A DNA stretch of 55,132 nt, taken from positions 1 to 55,132 of the forward strand of contig RKRQ01000015.1 in NCBI GenBank assembly GCA_007571325.1, given 5' to 3'. The notes below the pieces were generated by a model that worked only from the letters and a program-made list of their open reading frames with translations, ran no database searches and was not told the origin of the DNA. Of this stretch, positions 49,564 to 55,132 are shown piece after piece; position 1 is the first letter of the stretch, and each line of letters starts with the position of its first letter. This stretch comes from Candidatus Dadabacteria bacterium. Its GTDB lineage: Bacteria; Desulfobacterota_D; UBA1144; Nemesobacterales; Nemesobacteraceae. The position numbers and the translations under genes are program-made.

Positions 49564-49987
49564 CAGAATTCGATTCGCCGGACGATTAACACATCGTCCG
49601 TTATGTCAAAAATCATGGTTAAGGAAGATGGAACTATCAGCGCTGGGGAGTTTGTGTTGCGTCCTAAATGACCTGATGAAACGGGCCTTTCAATTGACTT
49701 AACTGGCTTGAAATTTTCGGTCGGGACAAGACTTGTCAGTTATAAGGAAGTACGGCGATTGTTTCTCCTGCAGCTTAGACCGAAAGGGAGATTTGCCGAG
49801 ATGAATTTGGGGGAGATTGGGCGGAAAGTGGCGGAGGAAATGGATTCGCGTCGGTGTGGTCTACAATCCTATTGAGGTGGAGGGTGAGTATAAGGCCGAT
49901 CCCTCTCACGCGGAGATGAACGGATTGCCGGCCGGAGAGTCCGACCACGCGATGTTTATCGTATATCTGATTGCAGAAGATAGGTAA
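49560..49987 (+). pseudogene. Gene C of accessory cassette: disrupted protein of unknown function
   Basis: ATGA overlap with gene B; MTEFDSPDD*HIVRYVK/(+1)/IMVKEDGTISAGEFVLRPK*PDETGLSIDLTGLKFSVGTRLVSYKEVRRLFLLQLRPKGRFAEMNLGEIGRKVAEEMDS/(+1)/VGVVYNPIEVEGEYKADPSHAEMNGLPAGESDHAMFIVYLIAEDR*. Confidence 0.72.
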
Positions 49988-50094
49988 GGATATAGGAATT
50001 TGACCTGCCAGCACCACCTCGGATTTTGTTGACAAAAAAAGATGTCTTTATATGATTAGCGAATCATAAAGAATTGTCAGAAAGGGAGTCTAGT

Positions 50095-50688
50095 TTGAAA
50101 GTGACACGTAAAGCTGTTTTAGAAAGAAGAACTTCCGAAGTTAGCGCCAGTGTTGAACTTGATCTTGACGGAACCGGGAAATTCGATATTTCGACAGGGG
50201 TGCCGTTTTTCGATCACATGCTGAGTCAGTTCGCAAAGCACGGATATTTTGATCTCACGGTGAAAGCCGAGGGGGATATAGACGTTGATTTTCACCATAC
50301 TGTTGAAGACGTAGGTATAACTCTCGGACAGGCTTTTTACGAGGCTCTCGGAGACAAGAAGGGGATCACAAGGTACGGACACGCTATAATTCCTTTTGAC
50401 GATGCTCTTGTCGCGGTTGCTGTCGACCTGAGCGACAGACCCTGCTTCGTTTTCAAGGGAGAGATTCCCGGGGGCAAGGTCGGGGATTTTGACTCAGAGC
50501 TTGCCGAGGAGTTTTTCAAGTCTCTTACGAACTCTCTTCGTTGCAATCTTCATATTGAGTTTCGCCATGGAACCAATCTGCACCATATAATAGAAGCCAT
50601 GTTCAAGGCGCTGGGAAGGTCCATGGATATTGCCTCGGCACTTGATGGTCGTCGTGACGATATCCCTTCGACCAAGGGGACGCTGTAG
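50095..50688 (+). CDS. hisB: Imidazoleglycerol-phosphate dehydratase (probable TTG start at 50095)
   Basis: GVPFFDHMLSQFAKHGYFDLTVKAEGDIDVDFHHTVEDVGITLGQA; IEFRHGTNLHHIIEAMFKALGRSM. Confidence 0.96.
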   Translation: MKVTRKAVLERRTSEVSASVELDLDGTGKFDISTGVPFFDHMLSQFAKHGYFDLTVKAEGDIDVDFHHTVEDVGITLGQAFYEALGDKKGITRYGHAIIPFDDALVAVAVDLSDRPCFVFKGEIPGGKVGDFDSELAEEFFKSLTNSLRCNLHIEFRHGTNLHHIIEAMFKALGRSMDIASALDGRRDDIPSTKGTL

Positions 50689-51308
50689 TGATTTCCATCA
50701 TAGATTACGGGATGGGGAACTTAAGGAGCGTTGAAAAAGGTTTTACCTCCCAGGGGATACCCGTTCGCGTGATCACCGATCCGGGCGATGTGGCAAATTC
50801 AAGCGGAGTTGTGCTTCCGGGAGTTGGGGCTTTCGGCGACTGCGTCAGGAACCTGCGCGAGCGTTCCATGATCGGGCCCATAAAGAATTTTATCGAAAGC
50901 GGGCGACCTTTTCTGGGAATATGCTTGGGGTTTCAGGTGCTTTTTGAGTCAAGCGAAGAGGCTCCGGGAGAACCGGGACTGGGAGTGTTGAAGGGAAAAG
51001 TCGTGAGGTTTCGCGGTGAGGAGAAAAAAATGAAAGTGCCTCACATGGGCTGGAACAGGGTAAAAATGCCCGCGCAAAGTCCCATACTCAAAGGGATACC
51101 GCAGCGAAGCTGGTTTTATTTCGTTCACTCTTACTACGTAGTCTCGGAGAGGCGCGGGGTGAATGTTTTGCTCTCCGATTACGGAGGCGAGTTTGAGGCG
51201 GGAGTCATATCCGGAAATCTTTTCGCCTTCCAATTCCACCCTGAAAAAAGCTCCGACTACGGGCTCGTGATCTTGAGGAATTTCTCAAGGCTCTGTCTCG
51301 GGGACTGA
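50688..51308 (+). CDS. hisH: Imidazole glycerol phosphate synthase glutaminase subunit
   Basis: MISIIDYGMGNLRSVEKGF, VLPGVGAFGDC, FLGICLGFQVLFESSEE, FQFHPEKSS. Confidence 0.96.
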   Translation: MISIIDYGMGNLRSVEKGFTSQGIPVRVITDPGDVANSSGVVLPGVGAFGDCVRNLRERSMIGPIKNFIESGRPFLGICLGFQVLFESSEEAPGEPGLGVLKGKVVRFRGEEKKMKVPHMGWNRVKMPAQSPILKGIPQRSWFYFVHSYYVVSERRGVNVLLSDYGGEFEAGVISGNLFAFQFHPEKSSDYGLVILRNFSRLCLGD

Positions 51309-53296
51309 TTTTTCTCCTTTCCGTAAAACGCTTCGTAGGCCGCGTAGCTTCTCAGTATTTTTTTAACGTAGTCCCTTGACTGCTTAAACGGGATTTCTTC
51401 TATAAATTCGTCAATATCAAGCGCCCCGTTTTTCTCATTCCATATCTTGGCGTTCGTAGGTCCGCCGTTATACCCTGCTACGCTTAGGATTAGGTTTCCC
51501 TCAAAGATTTTTAGCAGCCAGCTTAGGTAGTAGCATCCAAGGTTAATGTTCACCTCTGGAGAGAAAAGTTGGGAAGTCTTGAAATTGCCAAGTTCCAACT
51601 TGGTTGCCGCTTCGAGCGCCGTTGTTGGAAGAAGTTGCATGAGTCCCCTGGCGTCAGAAACCGAAACCGCCTCTGTATCGAAATGACTTTCCTCTCTTAT
51701 GACCGAATAGACCAGAAATTCATCAAGTGAGTGTTTGCGCGAGAAAAATCTTACATGCTCTTCAAATCCCTTCGGAAAAGACAAGCGAAGAGCTTCGGGA
51801 GAACGTAGACCGGCTGCCGTGTTTATGGAGCCTTTATAATTCCGGGCTTCCAGATAAAGCGAGGCGAGATGGAGTTTCTGCCCGACGGTTTTTGCCTGAG
51901 GGCGAAGCAGACCGGCTTCTCTGAGCGCAAGGTCGTATGTTCCGGCTTTACTGAAGAAAAGAAATTTCTTGAGTGCGGGGTTTTCCCCGAAAGGGTTTCC
52001 CGAATAAGCGGCAGTCGGACTTTGGGGTGGAAGAAAGGGTCTTTTCAGTTTCAGCCTCGCCAGAGACGAATAATAGCTTATATGTGGAGAATCTGCGAGT
52101 TTTCCAAGCGCGAAAAGCGTACTGGGCTTGTCTCCCATTCTCTCCGTTGTCCTTGCATACCAGTAAATGAAACGTTCCCGCTCGCTTCCTGCTGACCAAG
52201 CGCGAGAGGAGAAAATATCGAGCGCCTTTTGATATTCCTTTTTTTTATAGTGTATCCACCCGAGATTCCACGCGCTTTTCGAAGCTTCTTTTCTGCCGGG
52301 ATATTTGTCGATGATAAGATTGTAGAGACTTTGCGCTTCTTTAAATTCTTCGCGCAGGGACAGAAGCCGGGCGGCTGTGACGAGCGATTTCGCGGTCCAG
52401 CGGCTTTTGGGGTTAAGCCTATAGAGAAGTTTGAATGTCTCTATTGCCTCATTTTCCCTTTCCATTCTGGAGAGAGTCAGTCCCTTCCAGTAAAAGGCCT
52501 TGGGGGAGTCTATGCCGGAGAAAGCTTTTAGGGCATCTTCAAACCTAGATAGCCTGTAGAGGCAAATACCGATTTTTGTTTTTACCGTTTTTGTCCGCGG
52601 AGACCTGGAGAGAGCCTCAAGAGCTTCCTTCCAGTTGCCGGCCTTGAACATTATCTCGCCTCTTTTTGCGAACTGCCGTGGGGAGGGATTAAAGACCTTT
52701 TTGTTTTTGCGGTAAAGTTCAAACACGTAGTCTGAAAAGCTTACTTCCGGGTGCTCTACCCATATTCTTTCGAATATTTTCGCCGCCAAGTAAAATGTCC
52801 CCTGTTTTTCCTTTATTTCACCGACGTTTTTTAGGTAAATGGCTTTTTTCCACCTGCTTTCGGTGCTGCGGGCGAGAAGGAAATACATGTCTTCCGCAGC
52901 CTCATGCCTTTTGGTTTCAATGTAGATTTCGGCAAGCTGCTCACGGCTGTCTTGGATTATTGCCGAGTTCGGATGATCTTTTAGTACTTTTAGGAAAAGC
53001 GCCTCGGCTTCTTCTGTTTGTCCCAGACCGAGCATTGCATTGGCTTCATAGTGAAGCAGGTAGTCCTCTATGTGGGCAAGTTTCCCTTTTATCTGGTCAA
53101 GCAGTTTTTTTACCTCTGAGTGCTGTTCGTTCTGGGCGTGACAATAGAGCTTCAAAAACTGCTTTTCAAGAGTTTTTGGATCGGAGAGCGGGATTTTTTC
53201 GCAATCAATTTCTTGAGCTTGAGAAGCTTGCGCCACAGCGAAAAGAAAAAGGCAAATGAAGAGAAAAGCGCTAAGAGCGACATTTTTTAACCTCAT
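51257..53296 (-). CDS. Lytic transglycosylase with TPR-like repeats (Slt70-like)
   Basis: C-terminal SLT domain IREESHFDTEAVSVSDARGLMQLLPTTALEAA...AGYNGGPTNAKIW; signal peptide from ATG 53296. Confidence 0.92.
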   Translation of the reverse strand: MRLKNVALSAFLFICLFLFAVAQASQAQEIDCEKIPLSDPKTLEKQFLKLYCHAQNEQHSEVKKLLDQIKGKLAHIEDYLLHYEANAMLGLGQTEEAEALFLKVLKDHPNSAIIQDSREQLAEIYIETKRHEAAEDMYFLLARSTESRWKKAIYLKNVGEIKEKQGTFYLAAKIFERIWVEHPEVSFSDYVFELYRKNKKVFNPSPRQFAKRGEIMFKAGNWKEALEALSRSPRTKTVKTKIGICLYRLSRFEDALKAFSGIDSPKAFYWKGLTLSRMERENEAIETFKLLYRLNPKSRWTAKSLVTAARLLSLREEFKEAQSLYNLIIDKYPGRKEASKSAWNLGWIHYKKKEYQKALDIFSSRAWSAGSERERFIYWYARTTERMGDKPSTLFALGKLADSPHISYYSSLARLKLKRPFLPPQSPTAAYSGNPFGENPALKKFLFFSKAGTYDLALREAGLLRPQAKTVGQKLHLASLYLEARNYKGSINTAAGLRSPEALRLSFPKGFEEHVRFFSRKHSLDEFLVYSVIREESHFDTEAVSVSDARGLMQLLPTTALEAATKLELGNFKTSQLFSPEVNINLGCYYLSWLLKIFEGNLILSVAGYNGGPTNAKIWNEKNGALDIDEFIEEIPFKQSRDYVKKILRSYAAYEAFYGKEKNQSPRQSLEKFLKITSP

Positions 53297-54105
53297 CACC
53301 TTGCACTCTCCGAGGCGAGAAGATCCCTTATTCCTTCTCCGAAAAGATTGAATGAAAGCGCCGTAACGAAAATCGCGAGGCTGGGGAACACTATAAGATG
53401 CGGAAACGTCCTTATGCCCTGCCATCCAGTGCTGGCCAACGTGCCCCAGCTCGCATCCGGCGGGGATATTCCCAGTCCAAGAAAGCTCAGGGTGGATTCG
53501 GTAAGGATAGCGTATGGAACCGAAAACGTAACGGTCACTATAAGAGGACTCAGGGTGTTTGGAAGAATATGCTTTAGTAAAATGCTCCGAGGCGAGGCTC
53601 CAAGCGCCTTTGCCGACTCTACGTACTCAAACGATTTTATCTGAAGCACGCTTCCCCTTACTATTCTTGCAACCCTCATCCAAGACATGACCCCAAGAGA
53701 TATCACTATGCCCGTAACCCCGGTTCCTATGACTAGAGTCAAAAGTACGACAAGCAAAAGATCGGGAACGGCGTAGAATACATCCACCGTGCGCATTATA
53801 AGTTCGTCCGTTTTGCCTCCCGCGTATCCCGAGACCGCTCCCAGCACTGTTCCGATGACAAGAGCCATGGCTGCTGTTCCGATTGCTACGGCGATCGATA
53901 TCCTTGAGCCGTAAATTATCCTGCTCAGCAGGTCGCGGCCCTCCTGGTCGGTTCCCATAAGGTGTTGGGAATCGGGAGCGCGAAGGGCGTTTGGGAAATC
54001 CGTCCGGTCGTATTCGTACGGAGAGAGCACGGGAGCGAAAATCGCTGCCAGAACTATGAGACATATTATCGTTCCGGTGATTATTATCTGGGTTTTTAAG
54101 TACAT
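53296..54105 (-). CDS. Peptide ABC transporter permease (DppC/OppC family)
   Basis: HLMGTDQEGRDLLSRIIYGSRISIAVAIG; ALGASPRSILLKHILPNTLSPLIVTVTF. Confidence 0.94.
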   Translation of the reverse strand: MYLKTQIIITGTIICLIVLAAIFAPVLSPYEYDRTDFPNALRAPDSQHLMGTDQEGRDLLSRIIYGSRISIAVAIGTAAMALVIGTVLGAVSGYAGGKTDELIMRTVDVFYAVPDLLLVVLLTLVIGTGVTGIVISLGVMSWMRVARIVRGSVLQIKSFEYVESAKALGASPRSILLKHILPNTLSPLIVTVTFSVPYAILTESTLSFLGLGISPPDASWGTLASTGWQGIRTFPHLIVFPSLAIFVTALSFNLFGEGIRDLLASESAR

Positions 54106-54127
54106 CTTGTCAAGGGACCAGAGAAGC

Positions 54128-54487
54128 TTAATTGTCCTTTTTGTGCGTCGCCCTAACGACCGTCTTTATTCCGCCGCGGATGTTGAAGTCCCCCGTGACT
54201 TCAACCGATCTGGGGTCGCACGCGGAAACAAAGTCGTTCAGGATCCTGTTTGTCACATGCTCGTGAAACTCCCCGGTGTTTCTGTAGGAAAACATGTAAA
54301 GCTTAAGAGATTTAAGTTCTACGCATAGGTTGTCGGGTACGTATTTTATTCTTATGGTGGCAAAGTCCGGCTGCCCCGTCTTGGGGCAAACGCAGGTAAA
54401 CTCGGGACAGGATATTTCGATTTCGTAATTCCTCTCCGGATTTTTGTTCTCGAAAGTCTCAAGGATTTCCGGTTTTGGTTCTTCCAT
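54128..54487 (-). CDS. queF: NADPH-dependent 7-cyano-7-deazaguanine reductase (short type)
   Basis: FTCVCPKTGQPDFATIRIKYVPDNLCVELKSLKLYMFSYRNTGEFHEHVTNRIL. Confidence 0.96.
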   Translation of the reverse strand: MEEPKPEILETFENKNPERNYEIEISCPEFTCVCPKTGQPDFATIRIKYVPDNLCVELKSLKLYMFSYRNTGEFHEHVTNRILNDFVSACDPRSVEVTGDFNIRGGIKTVVRATHKKDN

Positions 54488-54641
54488 AGTCTTAAGAGGC
54501 GCTCCCGCGGCTTTTGCAACCTCACCTTGTACTGCGTACTGCCTAATTTATCAGATGTAAACCGGCAATCAACCCCGGCGTCGGGATTCCCCCGGTTTGA
54601 CTCCGTGGTGTTTAGAGTAAATAATCTTTTTCTCTGCGCTT

Positions 54642-54715
54642 TGGGGCATCGTATAACGGCAGTACAGCGGACTCTGGATCCGCTAGTCTAGGTTCGAATC
54701 CTAGTGCCCCAGCCA
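54642..54715 (+). tRNA. tRNA-Gln (CTG), CCA encoded
   Basis: TGGGGCATCGTATAACGGCAGTACAGCGGACTCTGGATCCGCTAGTCTAGGTTCGAATCCTAGTGCCCCAGCCA; loop CTCTGGA. Confidence 0.95.
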
Positions 54716-54793
54716 GCTTTCTTGAAACCCGAAGCGCAGAACCCTCAGGTTAAGTTTTCAGACAAGGAGACAATACCGACTTTCGATATCGCC

Positions 54794-55132
54794 TTATATA
54801 AACGGATCTTCTGTGGGTTCCGTCCCCTCGCTGAGTATATTCAGATAATCTTCATATACGAAGATCTGTCCACGTTTTTTCCCTGTAACCTCCTTCAAAA
54901 TACCTAGCTTCTGTAGATGCTTTAAGGCTTTTCTTATCGTAGGATCGGAAAGTTCTAGGCTTCTGCGTGCGTCGGGAACAGATATGACGGGTGTTTTTTG
55001 CAGGAACCTGTAGACTTTGAACGTCGCCAAGGCAGGACGGCCTGACTGTTCAATCCGACCGTGGTCACGCTGTGAGATATCCAGTATTTTGTGGGCAGTG
55101 TCTGAGGCCTGTACGGATGTGTGTGCTATGGC
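54794..55132 (-). CDS. Fic family protein, C-terminal part (5' end outside window)
   Basis: Frame continues past the ORF-track start to the edge: AIAHTSVQASDTAHKILDISQRDHGRIEQSGRPALATFKVYRFLQKTPVISVPDARRSLELSDPTIRKALKHLQKLGILKEVTGKKRGQIFVYEDYLNIL, a winged-HTH tail typical of Fic proteins. Confidence 0.85.
   Translation of the reverse strand, partial: AIAHTSVQASDTAHKILDISQRDHGRIEQSGRPALATFKVYRFLQKTPVISVPDARRSLELSDPTIRKALKHLQKLGILKEVTGKKRGQIFVYEDYLNILSEGTEPTEDPFI

Noticed and set aside
49669-49671. TGA in gene C as selenocysteine
   Set aside because: No redox-type context and no SECIS-like hairpin noticed; the gene has other stops and frameshifts, so decay is simpler.
54488-54640. preQ1 riboswitch upstream of queF
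   Set aside because: No match to the preQ1 aptamer consensus could be recognised by eye.
1-55132. CRISPR arrays, transposases, integrases, prophage genes
   Set aside because: No regularly spaced repeats and no recognisable mobile-element proteins were seen.

Overview
The window looks like a bacterial chromosomal segment spanning the dnaA/dnaN neighbourhood, probably from a Gram-negative lineage that uses F420. Most of it is housekeeping: sodB 3' end, a sigma-70 factor, inositol-phosphate synthase, rpsI/rplM, an MlaE-type permease, glutaredoxin, a cobalamin riboswitch with a BtuB-like receptor, two LLM flavin/F420 oxidoreductases, acyl-CoA carboxylase genes, coaE, gltX, fabH, rpmB/rpmG, MerC and Fur, mnmE, a folate cluster (folE2/MazG-like/pabC/pabB), an Hdr-like Fe-S protein, two CNNM proteins, thiL, dnaA, dnaN, gspLMN-like genes, pheA/hisC/tyrA/msrB, cofC, hisB/hisH, a lytic transglycosylase, queF, two tRNAs and a Fic-family 3' end. 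rpmG and both tRNAs are absent from the ORF track. The most interesting signals are: (i) a small accessory cassette at about 48.7-50.0 kb that the ORF track shows as one 212-aa ORF, but which reads as an intact middle gene flanked by two ATGA-coupled genes broken by in-frame stops and +1 shifts; (ii) two perfect 16-bp parS sites flanking mnmE, one forming the stem of a 30-bp perfect palindrome followed by a T-tract on the minus strand, i.e. an apparent parS/intrinsic-terminator hybrid; (iii) a strand-orientation switch just upstream of dnaA; (iv) a probable GNAT remnant in the AT-rich gap next to mnmE. All names rest on protein motifs recognised by eye; no search was run.
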